Assembly (NCBI GenBank): GCA_032622095.1
Contig: CP136064.1
Location: 146,087,797-146,151,796, forward strand
DNA from: Siphonodentalium dalli
Taxonomy: Eukaryota; Mollusca; Scaphopoda; Gadilida; Siphonodentaliidae
Direction of reading: 5' to 3'
DNA: 64,000 nucleotides
Shown here: one piece after another, positions 12,541 to 22,216 of the stretch
Layout: every line of letters starts with the position of its first letter
Position numbering within the stretch: position 1 is the first letter of the stretch
Notes under the pieces: model-generated
Seen by the model: only the letters and a program-made list of their open reading frames with translations
Told to the model about the DNA's origin: nothing
Databases searched by the model: none
Made by a program: the position numbers and the translations under genes

Positions 12541-15500
12541 CATAAACCTAAATGCTTCGATTCCATGTAGCTTGGCAAGGTACGTAAACCTACCAAATTT
12601 CAATGTTCCACCTTTTAAACTTTCTGAGATATAAGAGTTACAAAATATATTAAGAAGCATAATAATAATAGGAAAAATAAAAAATTGAATAACAATATAC
12701 TTCCATATTAAAATATGGAAGTATAATAAGGGAATCGCGCGGAATTGATTGGAATGTCGATAGTATGGTTTATTGACATTTCTGTGTTCAGTTGGAACGT
12801 TCTGTTGTGACCCCCACCCATGCCTCGAAATTTGACGACGCGGGTAGAAAATTCGCCATATATCGTCCAATTTTCGAGATATCGAGCTAATTTTTGCGTC
12901 ATTGTGTTCGTATTTGATGCCCCTTTAATATTTAGCAGGGTTCTGGTGAGGTATTGTGGCGATATTTTACTATGTAGGCCAATATGTATGTTGTTCAGTA
13001 CATACTTTTCGAATATCTCTGGCCTCCATCAACATGTTACGGCAAGTGGGTAATCGTTTAGAAGTACTAAAATTTCCCCACTGAATGACACCAAATACGT
13101 GACGATTGGTTGAAGGAATTTAAATTCATAGTGCATTTTCTGTAAACTTGAAGAAAAGGAAGGGGCCACAATTTCTACATTTGTCAACCGATTCATAAAA
13201 TTCACTCATAATGACACTCAGTACATCTTATATATACCTCACAACCATTTTGGTTCAAATCGGCGACAAAAAAAAATTGACAAATTTTGCCCCTCCCCTA
13301 GCCCGGAAAAATTTGAGCGGACATTTGTCAAAATTTCGTGGTTTGGTCTTCTGTCTATGTTTAAGGCGCTCACATAGACCAAATCCAGCTGTTGCGCTTC
13401 GTCTAGGAGAAGATCTGGGCACAAGCACTTTCTACACATGGACTTTATTAGTACATTTTTTGATGTTTTATAACTTGGCCATTTCTCAACCGATTTACAA
13501 AATTCTTTCACGATTAGCATCAGAACGTCGTATAGATACACGACAGTAAAAATGGTTGGAATCGGTGACAAGAAAAAATTTGACAAATTTTGCACCCCTC
13601 CCCAGCTCAAAAATTGTTTTCGGACCTTGGTGAAAATTTCCCCGACTTGTACCCTTTCGTTAGTTAACACGATTACGAGAACCGAATTCAGCTGCTTTGC
13701 TTTTTATAGGAGAAGATCTGGCCACAAACATTTTCCAAAAAAAATTTGTAAGGGGCATAACTCTGGAAAGCAAGTTGGGACATAAACCTAAATGCTTCGA
13801 TTCCATGTAGCTTGGCAAGGTACGTAAACCTACCAAATTTCAATGTTCCACCTTTTAAACTTTCTGAGATATAAGAGTTACAAAATATATTAAGAAGCAT
13901 AATAATAATAGGAAAAATAAAAAATTGAATAACAATATACTTCCATATTAAAATATGGAAGTATAATAAGGGAATCGCGCGGAATTGATTGGAATGTCGA
14001 TAGTATGGTTTATTGACATTTCTGTGTTCAGTTGGAACGTTCTGTTGTGACCCCCACCCATGCCTCGAAATTTGACGACGCGGGTAGAAAATTCGCCATA
14101 TATCGTCCAATTTTCGAGATATCGAGCTAATTTTTGCGTCATTGTGTTCGTATTTGATGCCCCTTTAATATTTAGCAGGGTTCTGGTGAGGTATTGTGGC
14201 GATATTTTACTATGTAGGCCAATATGTATGTTGTTCAGTACATACTTTTCGAATATCTCTGGCCTCCATCAACATGTTACGGCAAGTGGGTAATCGTTTA
14301 GAAGTACTAAAATTTCCCCACTGAATGACACCAAATACGTGACGATTGGTTGAAGGAATTTAAATTCATAGTGCATTTTCTGTAAACTTGAAGAAAAGGA
14401 AGGGGCCACAATTTCTACATTTGTCAACCGATTCATAAAATTCACTCATAATGACACTCAGTACATCTTATATATACCTCACAACCATTTTGGTTCAAAT
14501 CGGCGACAAAAAAAAATTGACAAATTTTGCCCCTCCCCTAGCCCGGAAAAATTTGAGCGGACATTTGTCAAAATTTCGTGGTTTGGTCTTCTGTCTATGT
14601 TTAAGGCGCTCACATAGACCAAATCCAGCTGTTGCGCTTCGTCTAGGAGAAGATCTGGGCACAAGCACTTTCTACACATGGACTTTATTAGTACATTTTT
14701 TGATGTTTTATAACTTGGCCATTTCTCAACCGATTTACAAAATTCTTTCACGATTAGCATCAGAACGTCGTATAGATACACGACAGTCAAACTGGTTGGA
14801 ATCGGTGACAAGAAAAAATTTGACAAATTTTGCACCCCTCCCCAGGTCAAAAATTGTTTTCGGACCTTGGTGAAAATTTCCCCGATTTGTACCCTTTCGT
14901 TAGTTAACACGATTACGAGAACCGAATTCAGCTGCTTTGCTTTTTATAGGAGAAGATCTGGCCACAAACATTTTCCAAAAAAAATTTGTAAGGGGCATAA
15001 CTCTGGAAAGCAAGTTGGGACATAAACCTAAATGCTTCGATTCCATGTAGCTTGGCAAGGTACGTAAACCTACCAAATTTCAATGTTCCACCTTTTAAAC
15101 TTTCTGAGATATAAGAGTTACAAAATATATTAAGAAGCATAATAATAATAGGAAAAATAAAAAATTGAATAACAATATACTTCCATATTAAAATATGGAA
15201 GTATAATAAGGGAATCGCGCGGAATTGATTGGAATGTCGATAGTATGGTTTATTGACATTTCTGTGTTCAGTTGGAACGTTCTGTTGTGACCCCCACCCA
15301 TGCCTCGAAATTTGACGACGCGGGTAGAAAATTCGCCATATATCGTCCAATTTTCGAGATATCGAGCTAATTTTTGCGTCATTGTGTTCGTATTTGATGC
15401 CCCTTTAATATTTAGCAGGGTTCTGGTGAGGTATTGTGGCGATATTTTACTATGTAGGCCAATATGTATGTTGTTCAGTACATACTTTTCGAATATCTCT

Positions 15501-15839
15501 GGCCTCCATCAACATGTTACGGCAAGTGGGTAATCGTTTAGAAGTACTAAAATTTCCCCACTGAATGACACCAAATACGTGACGATTGGTTGAAGGAATT
15601 TAAATTCATAGTGCATTTTCTGTAAACTTGAAGAAAAGGAAGGGGCCACAATTTCTACATTTGTCAACCGATTCATAAAATTCACTCATAATGACACTCA
15701 GTACATCTTACATATACCTCACAACCATTTTGGTTCAAATCGGCGACAAAAAGAAATTGACAAATTTTGCCCCTCCCCTAGCCCGGAAAAATTTGAGCGG
15801 ACCTTTGTCAAAATTTCGTGGTTTGGTCTTCTGTCTATG
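12541..15839 (+). repeat. Satellite monomers left of the transposon
   Basis: From here units are exactly 1240 bp. Units 13211 and 14451 share a GGACATTTG variant (elsewhere GGACCTTTG). Unit 14451 also has CAGTCAAACTGG, a combination found again at unit 19738 (called type C here). Unit 15691 has ACAAAAAGAAATTG (type A) and is the one interrupted by the insertion. Confidence 0.9.
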
Positions 15840-15843
15840 TTAA
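15840..15843. other. TTAA target site, left side of the insertion
   Basis: TTAA directly precedes the left terminal repeat. Other monomers read CTATGTTTAAGGCG at this place. The left flank here reads CTATGTTAA, so one T is missing beside the site. Confidence 0.9.
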
Positions 15844-15855
15844 CCCTTTGAACCC
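15844..15855 (+). repeat. Left terminal inverted repeat
   Basis: CCCTTTGAACCC, a perfect inverted match to 17396-17407. The match stops after 12 bp. Confidence 0.92.
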
Positions 15856-15894
15856 TGGCGCCCCACAGTGATCGACACCCTGACCCGGGGCTCC

Positions 15895-16183
15895 CAGTGG
15901 TATGTTCGCTTAAATTAGACAGTGTCTAGTAGCATGGTGTTGATTATGTTCAAATTGCGACACCGGTCTGAAACTTTACAGGTATGTCCCCCATGGATCA
16001 GCGATCATTATAAGATCGCGAGACTTTGCCTCGCGGCAACTCCTTAGTGGCGGTTGCTAGGCAACTACCCGGAATTGACTGGAAAATGTAAATATAGCTT
16101 AATGCGTCGTAATTCAACCTCAGTGATTGCGTTTTTTGATGCAGGTACTACCCTAACGTGAAATTTGAGATATACCCGACCAG
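15895..16183 (+). repeat. Element internal duplication 1, copy 1
   Basis: Begins CAGTGGTATGTT and ends near the phrase ATATACCCGACCA. It is a diverged direct match to 16273-16565 (offset about 378). Both copies keep the perfect small dyad TAGACAGTGTCTA (15916-15928 and 16296-16308) and a GTTGC..GCAAC-type palindrome, while the rest has drifted by substitutions and indels. Confidence 0.8.
16053..16065. promoter_or_regulatory. RFX X-box-like palindrome inside the transposon
   Basis: GTTGCTAGGCAAC consists of two inverted half-sites GTTGC and GCAAC with a 3-base spacer. This resembles the X-box recognised by animal RFX transcription factors. Related sites occur at 16438-16450 (GTTACTAGGCAAC) and 16221-16233 (GTTGCTAAGCAAA). 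Binding is inferred from motif shape only; it could equally be a site for a transposase or chance. Confidence 0.35.
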
Positions 16184-16272
16184 AATAGTGAACCAAATAT
16201 CCCATTTAAGGGTAGCAACGGTTGCTAAGCAAATACCACAACTGATCGAATGACATAATTGCACTAACCTTT

Positions 16273-16565
16273 CAGTGGTATGTTTTGCCTTAATTTAGAC
16301 AGTGTCTAGTCGCATGGTGTTGGTTATGTTGAAAGGGGACACCTACCTGAAACTGTGCAGGCATGATATATGCATGCACGGACCACTGATCATTGTAAGA
16401 TCGGGAGACTTTGCCACCCGATCTCGCATTAGAAACGGTTACTAGGCAACTACCCGAAATTTGCAGGATAAACGAATTCTAGCTTATAACGTTGTAATTA
16501 TACATCAGCGAATTGCGTTTCGATGCAACCAATATCCTAATGTGAAATTAAGATATGCCTGACCA
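16273..16565 (+). repeat. Element internal duplication 1, copy 2
   Basis: Direct but diverged copy of 15895-16183. It starts CAGTGGTATGTT and shares TAGACAGTGTCTAGT, GCATGGTGTTG, GAGACTTTGCC and TAGGCAACTACCCG with copy 1. The divergence suggests that the duplication is much older than the insertion into the satellite. Confidence 0.8.
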
Positions 16566-16935
16566 TGCGCGAGTAAGTCAACTTGATATGCGATAGACTT
16601 TTTGCTGCATGTGGCACAACAGAGACTGATATTACAGAGACCAGATACAACGTAATTTCCCAACCCATATCGTGGCCCCATTGTTCAAGTAAGCTGTCTA
16701 GATTGTGTCTACTGTACTAACATGTGAAACATGCAACAACATGTCATATATAGCGCCACATTTCACTTAAACGCATTTAAAAAAATAAATTATAGCCTGC
16801 GCCCATGCGCATATTTTTCCTAGCCGTTTCTAGCGGGCAGCCAATCCATATAGACACCGTTGCCAGCGCTGACTTCAATAGGCCAATTTAAATATATATA
16901 TATTAGTGGGTATGTCGTGTATAAGTACGTTATAA
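16564..16935 (+). repeat. Element internal duplication 2, copy A
   Basis: Starts at CATGCGCGAGTAAGTCAACT and includes TATGCGATAGAC, CCCATGCGCATATTT and a CAATTTAAATATA stretch. These match the second copy from 16966 at an offset of about 400 bp, with many substitutions. Confidence 0.75.
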
Positions 16936-16965
16936 ACCATTGATTTGCCATTGCACTAGTCTGCG

Positions 16966-17305
16966 CATGCGCGAATAAATCAACTTCATATGCGATAGAC
17001 CCTTCCCCATATGTAGCAGAACACTGGTTAATATACGCGAGGGTAATTTAAACTGAAATTGTGTGTCTAAATTATGTCTGTTCTGTACATACACGGGGAA
17101 CACGAAATTATATGCCGTAAATATAGCGGCACAGTTCGCTTAAAATATCGTATGTTTTGTGGATTATATGCTATGCGCATGCGCATATATTTCTACCCGA
17201 TACTAGCGGTCAACCATTCCATACGCACCATGGGCGCCGCTGACATATGTGGGGGGCAATTTAAATATAAATCAGTGGGTCTGACGCTCGTTATACTATA
17301 TATAA
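16966..17305 (+). repeat. Element internal duplication 2, copy B
   Basis: Diverged direct copy of 16564-16935, starting CATGCGCGAATAAATCAACT and sharing TATGCGATAGAC, ATAGCGGCACAG, GCGCATATAT and CAATTTAAATATAAATCAGT. It contains a 16-bp perfect palindrome of alternating purines and pyrimidines, TATGCGCATGCGCATA, at 17172-17187. Confidence 0.75.
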
Positions 17306-17337
17306 ATTTGCTACCGAATCATGTCGTCGCTGCACCG

Positions 17338-17398
17338 AAATATCGGTGTTACGGGATATAGTCACGGTTCGTTTGCACCTAAATATCGGTGTTACGGG
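17338..17398 (+). repeat. Subterminal direct repeat at the right end of the element
   Basis: AAATATCGGTGTTACGGG occurs at 17338-17355 and again at 17381-17398, 43 bp apart. The second copy overlaps the first bases of the right terminal repeat. Subterminal repeats often serve as transposase contacts in DNA transposons; that role is inferred here. No matching pair is seen at the left end. Confidence 0.8.
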
Positions 17399-17407
17399 TT
17401 CAAAGGG
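17396..17407 (-). repeat. Right terminal inverted repeat
   Basis: GGGTTCAAAGGG, the exact reverse complement of the left terminus at 15844-15855. Confidence 0.92.
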
Positions 17408-17411
17408 TTAA
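17408..17411. other. TTAA target site, right side of the insertion
   Basis: TTAA followed at once by GGCGCTCACATAG, which is the expected continuation of the interrupted satellite unit. No base is lost on this side. Confidence 0.92.
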
Positions 17412-18497
17412 GGCGCTCACATAGACCAAATCCAGCTGTTGCGCTTCGTCTAGGAGAAGATCTGGGCACAAGCACTTTCTACACATGGACTTTATTAGTA
17501 CATTTTTTGATGTTTTATAACTTGGCCATTTCTCAACCGATTTACAAAATTCTTTCACGATTAGCATCAGAACGTCGTATAGATACACGACAGTCAAACT
17601 GGTTGGAATCGGTGACAAGAAAAAATTTGACAAATTTTGCACCCCTCCCCAGGTCAAAAATTGTTTTCGGACCTTGGTGAAAATTTCCCCGATTTGTACC
17701 CTTTCGTTAGTTAACACGATTACGAGAACCGAATTCAGCTGCTTTGCTTTTTATAGGAGAAGATCTGGCCACAAACATTTTCCAAAAAAAATTTGTAAGG
17801 GGCATAACTCTGGAAAGCAAGTTGGGACATAAACCTAAATGCGTCGATTCCATGTAGCTTGGCAAGGTACGTAAACCTACCAAATTTCAATGTTCCACCT
17901 TTTAAACTTTCTGAGATATAAGAGTTACAAAATATATTAAGAAGCATAATAATAATAGGAAAAATAAAAAATTGAATAACAATATACTTCCATATTAAAA
18001 TATGGAAGTATAATAAGGGAATCGCGCGGAATTGATTGGAATGTCGATAGTATGGTTTATTGACATTTCTGTGTTCAGTTGGAACGTTCTGTTGTGACCC
18101 CCACCCATGCCTCGAAATTTGACGACGCGGGTAGAAAATTCGCCATATATCGTCCAATTTTCGAGATATCGAGCTAATTTTTGCGTCATTGTGTTCGTAT
18201 TTGATGCCCCTTTAATATTTAGCAGGGTTCTGGTGAGGTATTGTGGCGATATTTTACTATGTAGGCCAATATGTATGTTGTTCAGTACATACTTTTCGAA
18301 TATCTCTGGCCTCCATCAACATGTTACGGCAAGTGGGTAATCGTTTAGAAGTACTAAAATTTCCCCACTGAATGACACCAAATACGTGACGATTGGTTGA
18401 AGGAATTTAAATTCATAGTGCATTTTCTGTAAACTTGAAGAAAAGGAAGGGGCCACAATTTGTACATTTGTCAACCGATTCATAAAATTCACTCATA
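17412..18497 (+). repeat. Remainder of the interrupted satellite monomer (type A)
   Basis: The unit resumes in register. It has CAGTCAAACTGG near 17592 and AAATGCGTCGA near 17840, matching the type A signature, as does the left half (ACAAAAAGAAATTG near 15750). Both halves therefore belong to one A-type unit split by a single insertion. Confidence 0.9.
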
Positions 18498-18757
18498 ATG
18501 ACACTCAGTACATCTTATATATACCTCACAACCATTTTGGTTCAAATCGGCGACAAAAAAAAATTGACAAATTTTGCCCCTCCCCTAGCCCGGAAAAATT
18601 TGAGCGGACCTTTGTCAAAATTTCGTGGTTTGGTCTTCTGTCTATGTTTAAGGCGCTCACATAGACCAAATCCAGCTGTTGCGCTTCGTCTAGGAGAAGA
18701 TCTGGGCACAAGCACTTTCTACACATGGACTTTATTAGTACATTTTTTGATGTTTTA
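18455..18757 (+). repeat. Internal duplication of the monomer, copy 1 (reference unit)
   Basis: Within each 1240-bp unit a segment of about 302 bp is present twice in tandem, strongly diverged. Matching landmarks in the reference unit are TCAACCGATT (18471, then TCAACCGATT at 18773), AATCGGCGACAA (18545) with AATCGGTGACAA (18847), CCCCTCCCC (18577 and 18882) and AGGAGAAGATCTGG (18692 and 18995). Offsets are 302 to 305 bp. The piggyBac-like insertion in unit 15691 falls inside this copy. Confidence 0.8.
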
Positions 18758-19060
18758 TAACTTGGCCATTTCTCAACCGATTTACAAAATTCTTTCACGA
18801 TTAGCATCAGAACGTCGTATAGATACACGACAGTAAAAATGGTTGGAATCGGTGACAAGAAAAAATTTGACAAATTTTGCACCCCTCCCCAGGTCAAAAA
18901 TTGTTTTCGGACCTTGGTGAAAATTTCCCCGATTTGTACCCTTTCGTTAGTTAACACGATTACGAGAACCGAATTCAGCTGCTTTGCTTTTTATAGGAGA
19001 AGATCTGGCCACAAACATTTTCCAAAAAAAATTTGTAAGGGGCATAACTCTGGAAAGCAA
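18758..19060 (+). repeat. Internal duplication of the monomer, copy 2 (reference unit)
   Basis: Second member of the 302-bp internal pair. It ends beyond the shared AGGAGAAGATCTGG, where similarity fades around CATAACTCTGG. Similarity between the two copies is patchy, so this duplication predates the spread of the present monomer. Confidence 0.78.
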
Positions 19061-19222
19061 GTTGGGACATAAACCTAAATGCTTCGATTCCATGTAGCTT
19101 GGCAAGGTACGTAAACCTACCAAATTTCAATGTTCCACCTTTTAAACTTTCTGAGATATAAGAGTTACAAAATATATTAAGAAGCATAATAATAATAGGA
19201 AAAATAAAAAATTGAATAACAA

Positions 19223-19252
19223 TATACTTCCATATTAAAATATGGAAGTATA
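19223..19252. repeat. 30-bp dyad in the satellite monomer
   Basis: Arms TATACTTCCATATT and AATATGGAAGTATA are perfectly complementary over 14 bases with a 2-base AA loop. The dyad is seen in the units throughout the array, including the indel-rich left part. It could extrude as a hairpin or bind a dimeric protein; neither is shown. It is the strongest local secondary-structure signal in the monomer. Confidence 0.85.
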
Positions 19253-19737
19253 ATAAGGGAATCGCGCGGAATTGATTGGAATGTCGATAGTATGGTTTAT
19301 TGACATTTCTGTGTTCAGTTGGAACGTTCTGTTGTGACCCCCACCCATGCCTCGAAATTTGACGACGCGGGTAGAAAATTCGCCATATATCGTCCAATTT
19401 TCGAGATATCGAGCTAATTTTTGCGTCATTGTGTTCGTATTTGATGCCCCTTTAATATTTAGCAGGGTTCTGGTGAGGTATTGTGGCGATATTTTACTAT
19501 GTAGGCCAATATGTATGTTGTTCAGTACATACTTTTCGAATATCTCTGGCCTCCATCAACATGTTACGGCAAGTGGGTAATCGTTTAGAAGTACTAAAAT
19601 TTCCCCACTGAATGACACCAAATACGTGACGATTGGTTGAAGGAATTTAAATTCATAGTGCATTTTCTGTAAACTTGAAGAAAAGGAAGGGGCCACAATT
19701 TCTACATTTGTCAACCGATTCATAAAATTCACTCATA

Positions 19738-22216
19738 ATGACACTCAGTACATCTTATATATACCTCACAACCATTTTGGTTCAAATCGGCGACAAAAAA
19801 AAATTGACAAATTTTGCCCCTCCCCTAGCCCGGAAAAATTTGAGCGGACATTTGTCAAAATTTCGTGGTTTGGTCTTCTGTCTATGTTTAAGGCGCTCAC
19901 ATAGACCAAATCCAGCTGTTGCGCTTCGTCTAGGAGAAGATCTGGGCACAAGCACTTTCTACACATGGACTTTATTAGTACATTTTTTGATGTTTTATAA
20001 CTTGGCCATTTCTCAACCGATTTACAAAATTCTTTCACGATTAGCATCAGAACGTCGTATAGATACACGACAGTCAAACTGGTTGGAATCGGTGACAAGA
20101 AAAAATTTGACAAATTTTGCACCCCTCCCCAGGTCAAAAATTGTTTTCGGACCTTGGTGAAAATTTCCCCGATTTGTACCCTTTCGTTAGTTAACACGAT
20201 TACGAGAACCGAATTCAGCTGCTTTGCTTTTTATAGGAGAAGATCTGGCCACAAACATTTTCCAAAAAAAATTTGTAAGGGGCATAACTCTGGAAAGCAA
20301 GTTGGGACATAAACCTAAATGCTTCGATTCCATGTAGCTTGGCAAGGTACGTAAACCTACCAAATTTCAATGTTCCACCTTTTAAACTTTCTGAGATATA
20401 AGAGTTACAAAATATATTAAGAAGCATAATAATAATAGGAAAAATAAAAAATTGAATAACAATATACTTCCATATTAAAATATGGAAGTATAATAAGGGA
20501 ATCGCGCGGAATTGATTGGAATGTCGATAGTATGGTTTATTGACATTTCTGTGTTCAGTTGGAACGTTCTGTTGTGACCCCCACCCATGCCTCGAAATTT
20601 GACGACGCGGGTAGAAAATTCGCCATATATCGTCCAATTTTCGAGATATCGAGCTAATTTTTGCGTCATTGTGTTCGTATTTGATGCCCCTTTAATATTT
20701 AGCAGGGTTCTGGTGAGGTATTGTGGCGATATTTTACTATGTAGGCCAATATGTATGTTGTTCAGTACATACTTTTCGAATATCTCTGGCCTCCATCAAC
20801 ATGTTACGGCAAGTGGGTAATCGTTTAGAAGTACTAAAATTTCCCCACTGAATGACACCAAATACGTGACGATTGGTTGAAGGAATTTAAATTCATAGTG
20901 CATTTTCTGTAAACTTGAAGAAAAGGAAGGGGCCACAATTTCTACATTTGTCAACCGATTCATAAAATTCACTCATAATGACACTCAGTACATCTTATAT
21001 ATACCTCACAACCATTTTGGTTCAAATCGGCGACAAAAAGAAATTGACAAATTTTGCCCCTCCCCTAGCCCGGAAAAATTTGAGCGGACCTTTGTCAAAA
21101 TTTCGTGGTTTGGTCTTCTGTCTATGTTTAAGGCGCTCACATAGACCAAATCCAGCTGTTGCGCTTCGTCTAGGAGAAGATCTGGGCACAAGCACTTTCT
21201 ACACATGGACTTTATTAGTACATTTTTTGATGTTTTATAACTTGGCCATTTCTCAACCGATTTACAAAATTCTTTCACGATTAGCATCAGAACGTCGTAT
21301 AGATACACGACAGTCAAACTGGTTGGAATCGGTGACAAGAAAAAATTTGACAAATTTTGCACCCCTCCCCAGGTCAAAAATTGTTTTCGGACCTTGGTGA
21401 AAATTTCCCCGATTTGTACCCTTTCGTTAGTTAACACGATTACGAGAACCGAATTCAGCTGCTTTGCTTTTTATAGGAGAAGATCTGGCCACAAACATTT
21501 TCCAAAAAAAATTTGTAAGGGGCATAACTCTGGAAAGCAAGTTGGGACATAAACCTAAATGCGTCGATTCCATGTAGCTTGGCAAGGTACGTAAACCTTC
21601 AAATTTCAATGTTCCACCTTTTAAACTTTCTGAGATATAAGAGTTACAAAATATATTAAGAAGCATAATAATAATAGGAAAAATAAAAAATTGAATAACA
21701 ATATACTTCCATATTAAAATATGGAAGTATAATAAGGGAATCGCGCGGAATTGATTGGAATGTCGATAGTATGGTTTATTGACATTTCTGTGTTCAGTTG
21801 GAACGTTCTGTTGTGACCCCCACCCATGCCTCGAAATTTGACGACGCGGGTAGAAAATTCGCCATATATCGTCCAATTTTCGAGATATCGAGCTAATTTT
21901 TGCGTCATTGTGTTCGTATTTGATGCCCCTTTAATATTTAGCAGGGTTCTGGTGAGGTATTGTGGCGATATTTTACTATGTAGGCCAATATGTATGTTGT
22001 TCAGTACATACTTTTCGAATATCTCTGGCCTCCATCAACATGTTACGGCAAGTGGGTAATCGTTTAGAAGTACTAAAATTTCCCCACTGAATGACACCAA
22101 ATACGTGACGATTGGTTGAAGGAATTTAAATTCATAGTGCATTTTCTGTAAACTTGAAGAAAAGGAAGGGGCCACAATTTGTACATTTGTCAACCGATTC
22201 ATAAAATTCACTCATA
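19738..22216 (+). repeat. Type C and type A' monomers
   Basis: Unit 19738 repeats the type C signature of 14451 (GGACATTTG with CAGTCAAACTGG and AAATGCTTCGA). Unit 20978 is type A but with a private change, AAACCTTCAAATTT for AAACCTACCAAATTT, which makes it 1239 bp. The order C then A also occurs at 14451-15691, so a multi-unit block was probably copied. Confidence 0.8.

Larger units (their letters stand above)
15844..17407. mobile_element. Non-autonomous piggyBac-like element (1,564 bp)
   Basis: The insertion is bounded by perfect 12-bp terminal inverted repeats, CCCTTTGAACCC on the left and its complement on the right, with TTAA on each outer side. TTAA target duplication and short termini starting CCC are hallmarks of the piggyBac superfamily. 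No transposase is visible: the longest frame is about 95 codons (17074-17361), without a recognisable domain or the catalytic aspartates expected of a transposase. The interior is two successive direct duplications (AABB layout). The element interrupts only one satellite unit; all other units are empty at this site. It would need transposase from elsewhere. The superfamily call rests on termini and target site only. Confidence 0.85.
18498..19737 (+). repeat. Reference satellite monomer (1,240 bp, type B)
   Basis: Taken as a typical unit. From the anchor it holds the two diverged 302-bp subrepeats (which begin about 43 bp upstream), one GAATTC at 18971, two AGATCT sites at 18698 and 19001, and a 30-bp dyad at 19223-19252. 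An AT-rich second half carries three GAGATAT or reversed ATATCTC motifs near 19152, 19394 and 19535. The type B marks are TTTGTACATTT just upstream of the anchor, an uninterrupted A run after GGCGAC, CAGTAAAAATGG and AAATGCTTCGA. No RNA gene, splice-structured gene or conserved domain is evident in it. Confidence 0.9.

Noticed and set aside
17074-17361. 95-codon plus-strand frame in the transposon as a transposase remnant
   Set aside because: It shows no transposase-like motif, is far too short, and runs across duplicated non-coding sequence into the subterminal repeat.
15844-17407. LTR retrotransposon or Helitron as the inserted element
   Set aside because: It has inverted, not direct, terminal repeats, TTAA target duplication, and no TC/CTRR ends or polypurine and primer sites.
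18526-18957. Minus-strand open frame of 143 codons recurring in most monomers
   Set aside because: It overlaps plus-strand frames of 112-140 codons in the same bases, has no recognisable domain, and is broken in the indel-rich units. It persists only because the monomers are nearly identical.
19345-19375. CENP-B box in the satellite near GACGACGCGGGT
   Set aside because: The right half (A, two bases, CGGG) fits, but the required TTCG in the left half is absent. No full match was seen on either strand of the monomer.
18975-19397. Minus-strand open frame of 140 codons with a hydrophobic stretch
   Set aside because: The apparent membrane segment is what AT-rich DNA encodes by chance. The frame lies over the dyad, is in a different frame from its neighbour, and is opposed by other frames on the plus strand. 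No homology is recognised.
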